In this document: positions 1-8,864 of the stretch, in pieces
How the letters are laid out: every line of letters begins with the position of its first letter
Position numbering within the stretch: the first letter of the stretch is position 1
Program-made: the position numbers and the translations under genes
Notes under the pieces: generated by a model
The model's input: only the letters and a program-made list of their open reading frames with translations
What the model was told of the DNA's origin: nothing
Databases searched by the model: none
Assembly (NCBI GenBank): GCA_002066995.1
Contig: MWTC01000052.1
Span: 124,001 to 188,000 of the forward strand
DNA from: Sphingobacteriales bacterium UTBCD1
GTDB lineage: Bacteria; Bacteroidota; Bacteroidia; Chitinophagales; Chitinophagaceae
Direction of reading: 5' to 3'
Length of the DNA stretch: 64,000 nucleotides

Positions 1-530
1 TAATAATTGACAAATTTGAAAACACTGCTGTTAACCATTCCAAGTTTGTTGATCGTTTTCAGAAAGGTAAAGAACCATCCCGGATATTTCATTGTGAAGC
101 GGAATAGTTTATTTCCCGGAGTAGTTTGAGTGGTCAGCCAATACCAAAGATTGACTTTAAGGCCATCAGGCGCAAGTAATGTCATTCTTTCTGTACGTTC
201 AGGAATATTTTCGTATAAACTAAGCGCTACCCGGCCACCAAGACTGTAGCCGATCAGAATTATCTGCTGGCTTTTAAAACCGGGAATTTCCTCCAGAATG
301 GCCAGCAGGTCTGCAGTATTAAAATTCAAATCTTGATTCCATTCGCTTTTTCCATGAAAAGGCAGATCAATGGCATAAAACCGGTAACCGGTACCGGCAT
401 ATTTTTCCAGGAAGGAAAAAGAATCCGCATCCTGCCCGTAACCGTGAAAGCAAAGTACAATTTTGCTGCCTGCACCGAAAAGCCGGTAATGAATGCGGGA
501 GTCTTTGTAGCGGATGAACAGTTTATCCAT
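1..530 (-). CDS. alpha/beta hydrolase, partial (C-terminus beyond left edge)
   Basis: The reading frame starts at the ATG at 530 and stays open to the left edge, so only the N-terminal 176 codons are visible. It begins MDKLFIRYKDSRIHYRLFGA, followed by an FHGYG oxyanion-hole segment near residue 30 and the nucleophile elbow GYSLGG near residue 95, which is the GxSxG motif of alpha/beta hydrolases. There is no signal peptide, so it is probably a cytoplasmic esterase or lipase-like hydrolase; its substrate cannot be told. It is divergent from the marR gene, and a TATTTTTG box at 580-573 on its own strand could drive it. Confidence 0.85.
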   Translation of the reverse strand, partial: MDKLFIRYKDSRIHYRLFGAGSKIVLCFHGYGQDADSFSFLEKYAGTGYRFYAIDLPFHGKSEWNQDLNFNTADLLAILEEIPGFKSQQIILIGYSLGGRVALSLYENIPERTERMTLLAPDGLKVNLWYWLTTQTTPGNKLFRFTMKYPGWFFTFLKTINKLGMVNSSVFKFVNY

Positions 531-559
531 GACAACCTCTGAAATTTTCTGAAGTTAAA

Positions 560-592
560 TTGCTGCCGTATTCAAAAATAGCACTAAATTTG
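560..592 (+). promoter_or_regulatory. candidate promoter of marR-acyl-CoA dehydrogenase operon
   Basis: A TTG at 560-562 and a TAAATTTG at 585-592 are separated by 22 bp, fitting the Bacteroidota sigma-A pattern TTG-N17..23-TAnnTTTG. Transcription would start near 598, inside the palindrome at 595-612 and about 15 bases before the marR ATG at 614. Confidence 0.55.
573..580 (-). promoter_or_regulatory. candidate -7 box of the hydrolase promoter
   Basis: On the minus strand the bases read TATTTTTG, matching the Bacteroidota -7 consensus TAnnTTTG, 43 bp before the hydrolase ATG at 530. No TTG box at ideal spacing is seen. The MarR-type palindrome at 595-612 would lie in the -33 region of this promoter. 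Confidence 0.4.
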
Positions 593-594
593 AT

Positions 595-612
595 TAGTTG
601 TATAAACAACTA
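595..612. promoter_or_regulatory. perfect palindrome, likely MarR operator
   Basis: TAGTTGT and ACAACTA form a perfect 7-bp inverted repeat around ATAA. This is the AGTTG/CAACT style of site bound by many MarR-family repressors. It covers the expected transcription start of the marR promoter and flanks the divergent hydrolase promoter, so it probably autoregulates marR and may control both directions. Confidence 0.65.
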
Positions 613-613
613 T

Positions 614-1054
614 ATGCATAACAACCAATTTAAAAAAGGGGAATTGTACAGCTTTATCACCGGTAAGGCATCTACTGCTATTGCCCGCAGGCTCCAGAAA
701 AAACTAAACCAGGCAGAGCTGAATATTACGATCGAACAATGGAGTGTGCTTTATCATCTCTGGAAAAAACACGGGCTGAGCCAGCAGGAGTTATGCAATG
801 CCACCTTCAGGGATAAGCCGAGTATCACCCGGCTGGTGGATAACCTGGAAAAGCAAAACCTGGTAAAAAGGGTTCCTTCGGAAAATGACCGGCGCATCAA
901 CCTGATCTACCTGACGAAACAGGGACAAAAGTTAGAAGAACAAACCATGAGGCTGGCCGACCAGACATTGACCGAAGCTTTGAAAACAGTTCCGGCTTCT
1001 AAAATAGAAATGTGCAAAGAAGTATTACAGATTGTTTACAATAACCTGACATAA
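614..1054 (+). CDS. MarR family transcriptional regulator
   Basis: This 146-residue protein has the MarR winged-helix layout. A dimerisation helix comes first, then a helix-turn-helix with a recognition helix around DKPSITRLVDNLEK (residues about 68-81), and a wing carrying the conserved NDRR turn. The start is placed at the ATG at 614 because the frame further upstream only offers a TTG at 560 that overlaps the promoter. A perfect palindrome sits directly in front of the start. The acyl-CoA dehydrogenase gene follows after 26 bp, so this is probably a repressor that senses a fatty or aromatic acid (or its CoA ester) and releases the downstream gene. The ligand is inference. Confidence 0.9.
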   Translation: MHNNQFKKGELYSFITGKASTAIARRLQKKLNQAELNITIEQWSVLYHLWKKHGLSQQELCNATFRDKPSITRLVDNLEKQNLVKRVPSENDRRINLIYLTKQGQKLEEQTMRLADQTLTEALKTVPASKIEMCKEVLQIVYNNLT

Positions 1055-1080
1055 TATTTTCAAATCAATAAAATCATTTT

Positions 1081-2910
1081 ATGCAAACCTCAACTGAAAA
1101 AAAATCCGTTGCAACAACAATTGGGATGAAAGGCGGTGAGTGGCTGATCAGAGAATCATCTCCGGCAGATACTTTTATTCCCGAAGAATTTAATGAGGAA
1201 CAACTGATGATTCGTGATATGTGCGATCAGTTCCTGGACAAAGAAATTTATCCTATTCTCGACAGGATTGATAACCTGGAGCCGGGCCTGATGAAATCAT
1301 TGGTGCAAAAGACAGGGGAGCAGGGCCTGTTGGCTGTTTCTTTTCCGGAAGAGTTTGGTGGAATGGGAAAAGATTTCGTCACTTCCACCATTGTAAATGA
1401 ATATCTCGGTGCCGGGTATTCTTTTTCCGTTGCTATTGCCGCACATACAGGTATTGGAACACTGCCGATTTTATATTTTGGGACACCGCAGCAGAAGCAA
1501 AAATATCTTCCCAGGCTTATCAGTGGTGAATGGGCAGGATCCTACGGACTTACAGAACCTAACAGCGGAAGTGATGCATTGGGAGCAAGGACAACTGCAA
1601 AACTGAGTGCTGATGGAAAAAATTATATATTAAACGGACAGAAATGCTGGATCACTAACGGCGGATTTTCACATGTGTACACTGTTTTTGCAAAAGTGGT
1701 TGGAGATAACCTGCCTGCAGACAAATCCGGGTTCACTGCTTTTATTATAGAAAGAGGAATGGAAGGATTTACCCAGGGGCCGGAGGAACATAAAATGGGT
1801 ATTAAAGGGTCTTCTACCGTTCAATTATATTTTCAGGATTGTAAGGTGCCGGTTGAAAATGTTTTAGGTGAAATCGGCAAAGGGCACAAGATTGCATTTA
1901 ATATTTTAAATATTGGCCGGTTGAAACTTTGTGCTGCTGCTGTTGGCGGATCAAGGAGAGCTATTACTGAATCAGTACAATATGCAACGGTACGGGAACA
2001 GTTCAAGCAGCCTATTTCAAATTTTGGCGCCATCAAACACAAGCTGGCACAAATGGCTATTGAAATTTTTGTAGGCGAGTCTGCTTTATACCGCACTGCA
2101 AAATGGATAGATCAAAAAGAACAGGAACTGTCTGCAGAAGGAAAACCCTACAACGAATCGTTGCTTGGAGCGGCAGAAGAATATGCTATTGAGTGTGCCA
2201 TGCTGAAAGTGTTTGGAAGTGAGGCATTGGATTTTGTGGTGGATGAAGGAGTGCAGATACATGGCGGTAACGGATTCAGTGCTGAGTATAATATCTCCAG
2301 GGCTTACCGTGATTCCCGTGTTAACCGTATATATGAAGGAACGAATGAGATCAACCGGTTACTTACTCTGGATATGACTTTAAAGAGGGCGATGAAAGGA
2401 AGACTGGACCTGATGGGACCTGCCATGGCTGTTCAGAAAGAATTGATGAGCATTCCTGATTTCGGCAGTGATAATGAAATACCTTTTGCCAAAGAGAAAA
2501 AGCTGGTTGCCAGTCTTAAAAAAGCAATATTGATGGCCTCAGGCGCCGCTGTTCAAAAACTGATGATGAAGATTGACAGCGAACAGGAAGTGCTGATGAA
2601 CATTGCAGATATGGCCATTCAAACATTCAATGCGGAAAGCGTGCTACTACGGGTTATGAAGATGGTGGATCTGAGAGGTGAATCTGCCTGCAGTGATTAT
2701 CTTGATATCATGAGAACCTTTTTATATGATGCGGCTGATAAAGTGAACAAGTCCGGAAAAGATGCGATCAATGCTTTTGCAGAAGGGGATGAACAAAGGA
2801 TGATCCTGATGGGACTGAAGCGGTTTACCAAAGCAGAACCTTTCAATTCAAAAGATGCGAGGAGGAGAATTGCAGACAAGATGATTAAAGAAGGGAAATA
2901 TTGTTTTTAA
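1081..2910 (+). CDS. acyl-CoA dehydrogenase family protein
   Basis: This FAD enzyme catalyses the first, alpha-beta dehydrogenation step of beta-oxidation. At 609 residues it is longer than the usual 380-400 residue form and carries an extra C-terminal helical domain like the long bacterial and VLCAD/ACAD9-type enzymes. Visible motifs are GLTEPNSGSDA (flavin/substrate contact), a CWITNGG segment, and RIYEGTNEINR with the catalytic-base glutamate near residue 419. It is the second gene of the marR operon and has no other beta-oxidation gene beside it. Chain-length preference cannot be read from the sequence. Confidence 0.93.
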   Translation: MQTSTEKKSVATTIGMKGGEWLIRESSPADTFIPEEFNEEQLMIRDMCDQFLDKEIYPILDRIDNLEPGLMKSLVQKTGEQGLLAVSFPEEFGGMGKDFVTSTIVNEYLGAGYSFSVAIAAHTGIGTLPILYFGTPQQKQKYLPRLISGEWAGSYGLTEPNSGSDALGARTTAKLSADGKNYILNGQKCWITNGGFSHVYTVFAKVVGDNLPADKSGFTAFIIERGMEGFTQGPEEHKMGIKGSSTVQLYFQDCKVPVENVLGEIGKGHKIAFNILNIGRLKLCAAAVGGSRRAITESVQYATVREQFKQPISNFGAIKHKLAQMAIEIFVGESALYRTAKWIDQKEQELSAEGKPYNESLLGAAEEYAIECAMLKVFGSEALDFVVDEGVQIHGGNGFSAEYNISRAYRDSRVNRIYEGTNEINRLLTLDMTLKRAMKGRLDLMGPAMAVQKELMSIPDFGSDNEIPFAKEKKLVASLKKAILMASGAAVQKLMMKIDSEQEVLMNIADMAIQTFNAESVLLRVMKMVDLRGESACSDYLDIMRTFLYDAADKVNKSGKDAINAFAEGDEQRMILMGLKRFTKAEPFNSKDARRRIADKMIKEGKYCF

Positions 2911-2944
2911 TCCTGGTATTACAACAAAAAACCTGTAGTTGATC

Positions 2945-3691
2945 TTACAGACTCTTTCCTGGTGTGCGGGTATTGAATGACATTGATGTTGCAGGTTGTG
3001 ATTTGCTGTACAAGTTATTCAGTTCCCTTCGTGTCAGTTTTAGCTCTTCAAGTTTTTTGATTCTTTTACTTTCAAAGAAAATTCCTGTAGAAAGAACCAG
3101 GGTTGAAAATGTGGAGGTGAAATAGTAAAGTTTGAATATATCCTTAATTTCCTGTGAGTCTAAAATGTAGAAGAAAATGTATATGATAGTATAACTGCCA
3201 TAGGCAAAAAGCAAGGAGGTTATCATGGATGCTTTTGCCAGGCCTTTGTTCTGAATAACGGCAATCCTGATATGGCGCAGGGTAAACCAAACGCATAAAA
3301 AGAGCAACAGGCCGAGTTCGGGAGCCATGATTATTGTCATGGACTTCCTGTTAAACCCTAAGATCAATACAATGATCAGTTCAAATAATATAATACCCAG
3401 AATAGAATAGCGAAGTCGTTTTGTAAGAACAGGCGAAAAACTGAAATACGATACAAAAAGAATCATCAGGGGGAATTCCAGCAAGTTTGTAGTGATACCG
3501 AAAACTCTCCTGAAGTTGTCACTGACAGGAATGTAATTTTCATTCATCAGGTTGAAACTCAAATCCATAAAATAATATACTGCCAGCGCTACAAAACATT
3601 TTGAACGGTATAACTTTAATACGATTACAAGGATAACCGGTATGAAAAGAGTGAAAGTGGAAATAAAAACTATAATATCTTTCCAATTCAT
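2945..3691 (-). CDS. polytopic membrane protein of unknown function
   Basis: The 248-residue product has about seven hydrophobic segments spread through residues 5-205, followed by a charged stretch (KRIKKLEELKLTRRELNNLY) that could form a short coiled coil, and a polar tail. This resembles the membrane part of Bacteroidota sensor proteins, but no kinase, cyclase or DNA-binding domain follows. The ATG at 3691 gives an N-terminus that enters directly into the first membrane span. It converges with the acyl-CoA dehydrogenase gene 34 bp away. I do not recognise a specific function. Confidence 0.75.
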   Translation of the reverse strand: MNWKDIIVFISTFTLFIPVILVIVLKLYRSKCFVALAVYYFMDLSFNLMNENYIPVSDNFRRVFGITTNLLEFPLMILFVSYFSFSPVLTKRLRYSILGIILFELIIVLILGFNRKSMTIIMAPELGLLLFLCVWFTLRHIRIAVIQNKGLAKASMITSLLFAYGSYTIIYIFFYILDSQEIKDIFKLYYFTSTFSTLVLSTGIFFESKRIKKLEELKLTRRELNNLYSKSQPATSMSFNTRTPGKSL

Positions 3692-3887
3692 GGGATCGGT
3701 TTTTCAATGGGATGTGAAATCAGTCATTCACACAAGACAACAAGCTACAACGTACTGTGTAATAACGTTATCTCCCGTCAGAAAGTACCTGAGATAAATG
3801 AAGGGTGCAAAAATTCAGTAAAACTGTGATGAAGCTCAGTAATATTACTGAAATCGCTGTGAAGTGTTTTTGTGTTATCTTTCTGAA

Positions 3888-5054
3888 ATGATACGAATAT
3901 TTCTACTTTTTTCTCTTTTGCAATCGTTAACAGTTTCGGGACAGGTAAATCCGGAAATTATTGCCGGAAAAACTACAGGGCCTTTACCCTTTCTTAATTA
4001 CGGGCTTGGTGAGGATCGCTTAGGCGGCGCTAAGATGACCTATCTCGATTCCAACATCGTAGTGAAAGTAGTGGATAGTGTAAATGATGATTATAAAATT
4101 GAATTGTCAAAGAATCATTTTGCTTATTTGCCTAAAGTAAATTTCAAAAGAGACAGCTCTGTTATTATTCGCCCCTTTTATCTTACCGGTAGCTGGAAAG
4201 TTTATGGTGATGATAAATATGATTATGTAACTGTTTCCGTGGACGGGAAATTGCCCTACCGGAGTATTCAGCGAATTAACCCGGCAAGAATTGTTGTAGA
4301 TATTTTTGGCGCTGCCAGCAATACTAATTGGATCACCCAGCTTTCTACAGTAAAAGAAATAAAAAATACCTGGTATGAGCAGATTGAAGATGATGTGTTT
4401 CGTATTTATATTGAATTAAAACATAATCAGCATTGGGGTTATTTCATTTTTTATGAAAATGATAAATTGGTGATCCGTGTAAAACGCCAGCCGGCACTTC
4501 TTACTTTAAATAAATTGAGAATTGCTGTAGATGCGGGGCATGGCGGTGAAAACAGCGGCGCTTCAGGGGTGACAAGCAAAGTGCTGGAGAAGAATTATAC
4601 ATTAAAGATCGCCAGGGAATTGGAGAAAGCACTGAAAAGAGAGAAAGCACAGGTAATGATGACAAGAGAAAAAGATACTTCACTCAGCATGATCGAAAGA
4701 ACCCAGATGCTGAGAGGATGGGATCCGGATTTTCTGATCAGCATTCATCTTAACTCGTCCGGAAAAGATACGGTTAGAGGCGTCAGCACTTACTACCGCT
4801 ATATCGGATTTCGCCCATTAACAGAATTTATTTTGAAACGAATGAAAGAACTCGGGTTAAAAGAATATGGAAATGTCGGAAGTTTCAATTTCTCATTGAG
4901 CGGACCTACTGAATATCCCAATTGCCTGGTGGAAGTAGCTTTTTTGAGTAATGTGCAGGACGAGAAGAAAATACTGAGCCCGGCATTTCACAGGGCAGTT
5001 GCTTCTAAAATTATAGCAGGAATAAAAGACTGGTTACGATCACTTAAAAAGTAG
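3888..5054 (+). CDS. N-acetylmuramoyl-L-alanine amidase (Amidase_3) with AMIN-like domain
   Basis: This enzyme cleaves the bond between muramic acid and the peptide stem of peptidoglycan, usually during daughter-cell separation. The ATG at 3888 gives a signal peptide (MIRIFLLFSLLQSLTVSGQ); an earlier GTG at 3864 only adds a poor leader. Residues about 95-200 look like an AMIN envelope-targeting domain. The catalytic domain follows with AVDAGHGG (zinc His near residue 217), a second ligand Glu in LEKNYTL, SIHLNSS (zinc His) and LVEVAFLSN (catalytic Glu). It ends 3 bp before the convergent pgl gene. Confidence 0.92.
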   Translation: MIRIFLLFSLLQSLTVSGQVNPEIIAGKTTGPLPFLNYGLGEDRLGGAKMTYLDSNIVVKVVDSVNDDYKIELSKNHFAYLPKVNFKRDSSVIIRPFYLTGSWKVYGDDKYDYVTVSVDGKLPYRSIQRINPARIVVDIFGAASNTNWITQLSTVKEIKNTWYEQIEDDVFRIYIELKHNQHWGYFIFYENDKLVIRVKRQPALLTLNKLRIAVDAGHGGENSGASGVTSKVLEKNYTLKIARELEKALKREKAQVMMTREKDTSLSMIERTQMLRGWDPDFLISIHLNSSGKDTVRGVSTYYRYIGFRPLTEFILKRMKELGLKEYGNVGSFNFSLSGPTEYPNCLVEVAFLSNVQDEKKILSPAFHRAVASKIIAGIKDWLRSLKK

Positions 5055-5057
5055 ATC

Positions 5058-5780
5058 CTACTGAAGATCCGATGCAGCTTCTCTGTCTGTCCACCAATAA
5101 AGGACATCATTGAATGGCTGGATAATCTGTGCCGGGTACAAGTCGGGATTATGCTCTTTCGTAAAAACATTGTATAAAGCAGCCGCTTTTGCATGCCCGC
5201 TTACCAGGAAGGAAATACATTGGGAAGCATTGACAACAGAAGTTGTTAAGGTGATCCGGTATATTTTTTCTTCTTTCAGGTAAAACGACTTTACCCATTT
5301 TGTCTTTTCAAAAATTACAGGATATCCTGGAAACAATGAAAGCGTGTGGGCATTATCACCCAACCCCAATAATACAAGGTCAAATGTATTATTATTGTCA
5401 GCAAAATAGCTACGCAGAATTTTTTCATATTCCGTTGCGGATACTTCAGGCTCCAGGTCGGTACGTATCAGGTGAACCTGGTCTTTTATTGCGGGAACAA
5501 GATTCAATAATGCCTCGGTTATCATTCTTCCGTTGTTCCTTTCATTTGCATAAGGGACGTACCGTTCGTCTCCTAAAAAGAAATGTATGCGGTCCCAGTC
5601 AATTTTATTGATGAACTCCGGAGATGATAATAACCGGTACAATTTTTTTGGAGTAGAGCCACCTGATAAAGCAATAGTAAAACGGTTATTGGTCTTTAAT
5701 ACTTTATCAATATATTCAACCATCCAGCCGGCATATTGCCTGCTCAGGTCATCAGGATCGTTTGTGATTTTAAAGATCAT
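5058..5780 (-). CDS. pgl: 6-phosphogluconolactonase
   Basis: This hydrolase opens 6-phosphogluconolactone, the second step of the oxidative pentose phosphate pathway. At 240 residues it has the normal DevB/SOL size. Motifs ALSGGSTPKKLY near residue 40 and FFLGDERYVP near residue 90 match the family's phosphate-binding and active-site regions. It is the last gene of gnd-zwf-pgl, 10 bp after zwf, so the three oxidative enzymes are likely made from one transcript. Confidence 0.95.
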   Translation of the reverse strand: MIFKITNDPDDLSRQYAGWMVEYIDKVLKTNNRFTIALSGGSTPKKLYRLLSSPEFINKIDWDRIHFFLGDERYVPYANERNNGRMITEALLNLVPAIKDQVHLIRTDLEPEVSATEYEKILRSYFADNNNTFDLVLLGLGDNAHTLSLFPGYPVIFEKTKWVKSFYLKEEKIYRITLTTSVVNASQCISFLVSGHAKAAALYNVFTKEHNPDLYPAQIIQPFNDVLYWWTDREAASDLQ

Positions 5781-5790
5781 TCCCCAAAAT

Positions 5791-7308
5791 TCATTTTTTA
5801 ACTGTTGGCGGTAAGTTTACCCAATGGTGTCCTTCTCTTGCTATCAATTCTTCTGCATCTTCCGGTCCCCAGCTTCCCGGCGAGTAATTCGGGAAATCTA
5901 CCGGTGGGCGTTTTTGCCATGCTTCTAAAATAGGTTCGATGATCTTCCAGGCAGCTTCCACCTGGTCGGCCCGCATAAATAAAGTTTGATTTCCGGAAAT
6001 AACATCTTCCAGAAGTGTTTCATAAGCTTCAGGCTCTCTTTCTTCATAAGCTTCGGCATAACTAAACACCATGTCCACAGGGTTTAATATCATTTCCTGT
6101 CCCGGCCGTTTTGCCTGGAAGCGTATGCGTATGTCCATCTCAGGCTGAATACTGATCACCAATCGGTTTGGCCGCCATGTATCTGCCGCTTCTGCAGGAA
6201 ATGAATAACTCGGAGCTTCCTTGAATTGAATGGTGATCAGGGTGGTTTTTTCCTGGAGCATTTTTCCTGTGCGTATGTAGAAGGGTACATTTCTCCAGCG
6301 CCAGTTGTCGATAAAGAATTTGGCTGCTACGAAAGTTTCTACCGGTGATTGCGGATCTACATCTTTTTCCTGCCGGTAGCCCTGAACATTTTTGCCATTC
6401 ATTGTTCCTGCAGCATATTGGCCCCGTACTGTATTGGCATGTACCTGGTCGGCTTCCAGTTTACGGATAGCACGCAGCACATCCACTTTTTTATTTCGTA
6501 TCTCATTGGCATCAAAAGATACGGGAGGTTCCATCGCTATCATGCAGAGCAATTGCAGTATATGATTTTGCACCATATCCCTTAAAGCGCCCGCCTGTTC
6601 ATAGTAGCCTCCCCTGTTCTCAACTCCAACAGTTTCCGCTGCAGTAATCTGAACGTGGTCTATGTAATTATTGTTCCAGATTGGCTCGAACAATGCATTG
6701 GCAAAACGGAATGCAAGAATATTTTGCACGGTTTCTTTACCGAGGTAGTGATCTATCCGGAAGATCTGTTCTTCATCAAACATACTGCTGAGTATCCGGT
6801 CCAGTTCCCGGGCACTCTGCAGGTCATGTCCAAAAGGCTTTTCAAAGACCAGCCGGGTGTGCTCCGGGTTCTCACAGAGTTTTTGTTCGTATAATTTCCT
6901 GGCAAGCTCCTGTGCTAACCGGGGCGCTACGGCGAGGTAAAATATTATCACCGGCTGTTCATTCCATCCTTTTGTCTTTTCCGTGATATCATCCTTGATC
7001 TTTTGATAACTGCTGTCATCAGTTAGGTCAGTGAGATGATAAAAAATATTGGAAGAAAAAGCCTGCCATTTTCCATCCAGGTCATCTTTCCTGCTGGAAA
7101 ATTCTTTCACTCCTTCAAATAGCTTTCCCCTGTATTCGCCATCTGTTGCAAATGGAGTGCGCCCTGCACCAATGATAACAAACTTTTCGGGTAGATAATT
7201 ATCGAGATACAGATTGTAGAGTGCCGGGATAAGTTTGCGGTTGGTAAGGTCTCCGCTTCCTCCGAAAATAAACAGGATTGTTGGCGCCTGATTTTTTTTT
7301 CCTTCCAT
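5791..7308 (-). CDS. zwf: glucose-6-phosphate 1-dehydrogenase
   Basis: This enzyme oxidises glucose 6-phosphate to the lactone with NAD(P)+. The 505-residue protein has the N-terminal Rossmann fingerprint IFGGSGDLTNRKL and the signature active-site segment RIDHYLGKETVQN. Length and ends are normal and the start is an ATG. It lies between gnd and pgl on the same strand, with 48 bp from gnd and 10 bp to pgl, completing the oxidative branch of the pentose phosphate pathway. Confidence 0.97.
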   Translation of the reverse strand: MEGKKNQAPTILFIFGGSGDLTNRKLIPALYNLYLDNYLPEKFVIIGAGRTPFATDGEYRGKLFEGVKEFSSRKDDLDGKWQAFSSNIFYHLTDLTDDSSYQKIKDDITEKTKGWNEQPVIIFYLAVAPRLAQELARKLYEQKLCENPEHTRLVFEKPFGHDLQSARELDRILSSMFDEEQIFRIDHYLGKETVQNILAFRFANALFEPIWNNNYIDHVQITAAETVGVENRGGYYEQAGALRDMVQNHILQLLCMIAMEPPVSFDANEIRNKKVDVLRAIRKLEADQVHANTVRGQYAAGTMNGKNVQGYRQEKDVDPQSPVETFVAAKFFIDNWRWRNVPFYIRTGKMLQEKTTLITIQFKEAPSYSFPAEAADTWRPNRLVISIQPEMDIRIRFQAKRPGQEMILNPVDMVFSYAEAYEEREPEAYETLLEDVISGNQTLFMRADQVEAAWKIIEPILEAWQKRPPVDFPNYSPGSWGPEDAEELIAREGHHWVNLPPTVKK

Positions 7309-7356
7309 ATTGGTTCGTTTATTGAAAAATAATTTTATTGCCGGATAGTACAGAAA

Positions 7357-8775
7357 CTACCATTCGGTGTGAAATATTCCTTCTTTATCAATACGCTGGT
7401 AAGTATGTGCGCCGAAATAATCTCTTTGCGCCTGTATGAGATTTGTAGGCAGCTTGCCGCTGCAAAAAGCATCGAAATAAGATAAGGCACTTGCCAGGCC
7501 TGCTGCAGGAACTTTTGCGGAAGCACATAGCGAAACAACTCTCCTCAATGCAATGACTTTTTTCTTTAAGAGGGACGCTGTTTTTTTATGAAGTAAAATA
7601 CTGGAAAGCCGGGGATCCTTTTTAAAAGCAAAAGTAAACAGTTCCAGTAGCGATGAACGGATAATGCATCCGCCTCTCCAGATACGCACCACATCTTTCA
7701 AAGGTATTTCCATATTTAATTCTGCAGATGCTTTGTGAAGCATGGATAATCCCTGCGCATAACAAATGATTGTAGCGGCAAAGAGGCTGTCGTGTAGTTG
7801 ACCGGCGATCCTATCTTTATTCTTTGTGGCCAATTTTATTTTCGGCTTATACAAAGCCTCTGCAGCTGCACGGTCCTCTTTGTAAACAGAAAGGTCTCTC
7901 AGGGAAACAGCTGTATCAATAGTTGGTACTGGTATGGGAAGATCCATTGCGTCCTGCGAAGTCCATTTTCCCGTTCCTTTTGAGCCTGCCTTATCCAGTA
8001 TCATATCCACCAGGCGGTTGTTGGTGAACTCATCTTTTTTCAGAAATATTTCAGAGGTTATCTCCAGGAGAAAAGAACTCATTTCTCCTTCGGTCCATTT
8101 CTTAAAGATCTCATGCAGTTCATCATTGGTTAATTCCAAACTTCTTTTCATAACGTCATACACTTCGCTGATGAGCTGCATGATGGCGTATTCAATTCCG
8201 TTATGCACCATTTTTACATAGTGTCCGGCTGCTCCTTTTCCCATGTACGCAACACAAGGTTCGTTTTTCGGAGGATTAACTTTTGCAGATACTGCTTCAA
8301 GAATTGGTTTCAGTTCATGCCAGGCTTCAACATCACCTCCCGGCATAATGCTGGGGCCCGTTCTTGCGCCGTGCTCGCCACCGCTGACGCCCATCCCTAC
8401 AAAATGTACTTTTTTATCTTGCAGGAATTTTATCCTGTTTAGCGTATCGGTGTAATGAGAATTACCTCCATCAATGATTATGTCACCTTCTTCCAGCAAA
8501 GGCAAAACCTCATTGATCACCTGATCTACAATGGGGCCTGCCGGCACAAGCATCATCAGCTTGCGGGGTCGTTTTAACTGCTTTACCATTTCCGGTAAAG
8601 TGTTTACTCCTTTTACGGTTGTGCCGGGAGAGGCAAAGGATTCAAGACTGCTGACTTTAGCGGGGTCTTTATCAAAGCCGATCGTATTGTAACCATGATC
8701 GGCCATATTCAATAACAGATTACGGCCCATTACACCAAGGCCGATCATTCCAAAATCAAATGAAGCTGTTTCCAA
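7357..8775 (-). CDS. gnd: 6-phosphogluconate dehydrogenase, decarboxylating
   Basis: This enzyme converts 6-phosphogluconate to ribulose 5-phosphate and CO2. The 472-residue protein shows the NADP-binding start MIGLGVMGRNL, the substrate segment GVSGGEHGARTGPSIMPGG, and the catalytic KMVHNGIEYA helix. The frame has a TAG two codons before the TTG at 8775, and the next in-frame ATG lies at the Rossmann strand itself, so TTG is the likely start codon. It is first in the gnd-zwf-pgl operon. Confidence 0.96.
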   Translation of the reverse strand: METASFDFGMIGLGVMGRNLLLNMADHGYNTIGFDKDPAKVSSLESFASPGTTVKGVNTLPEMVKQLKRPRKLMMLVPAGPIVDQVINEVLPLLEEGDIIIDGGNSHYTDTLNRIKFLQDKKVHFVGMGVSGGEHGARTGPSIMPGGDVEAWHELKPILEAVSAKVNPPKNEPCVAYMGKGAAGHYVKMVHNGIEYAIMQLISEVYDVMKRSLELTNDELHEIFKKWTEGEMSSFLLEITSEIFLKKDEFTNNRLVDMILDKAGSKGTGKWTSQDAMDLPIPVPTIDTAVSLRDLSVYKEDRAAAEALYKPKIKLATKNKDRIAGQLHDSLFAATIICYAQGLSMLHKASAELNMEIPLKDVVRIWRGGCIIRSSLLELFTFAFKKDPRLSSILLHKKTASLLKKKVIALRRVVSLCASAKVPAAGLASALSYFDAFCSGKLPTNLIQAQRDYFGAHTYQRIDKEGIFHTEW

Positions 8776-8864
8776 TTTCTATGTAGATTTAATTAATAGA
8801 TGAAACAAAGAAACTTAATAAAAAGTTTAACCGAATAAAATAACATCAGTTTTATTTGACATAA

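Noticed and set aside
326-542. Two opposing 69-codon frames at the left end
   Set aside because: Both are out of frame with the alpha/beta hydrolase reading, which has the HG and GYSLGG motifs and runs to the edge.
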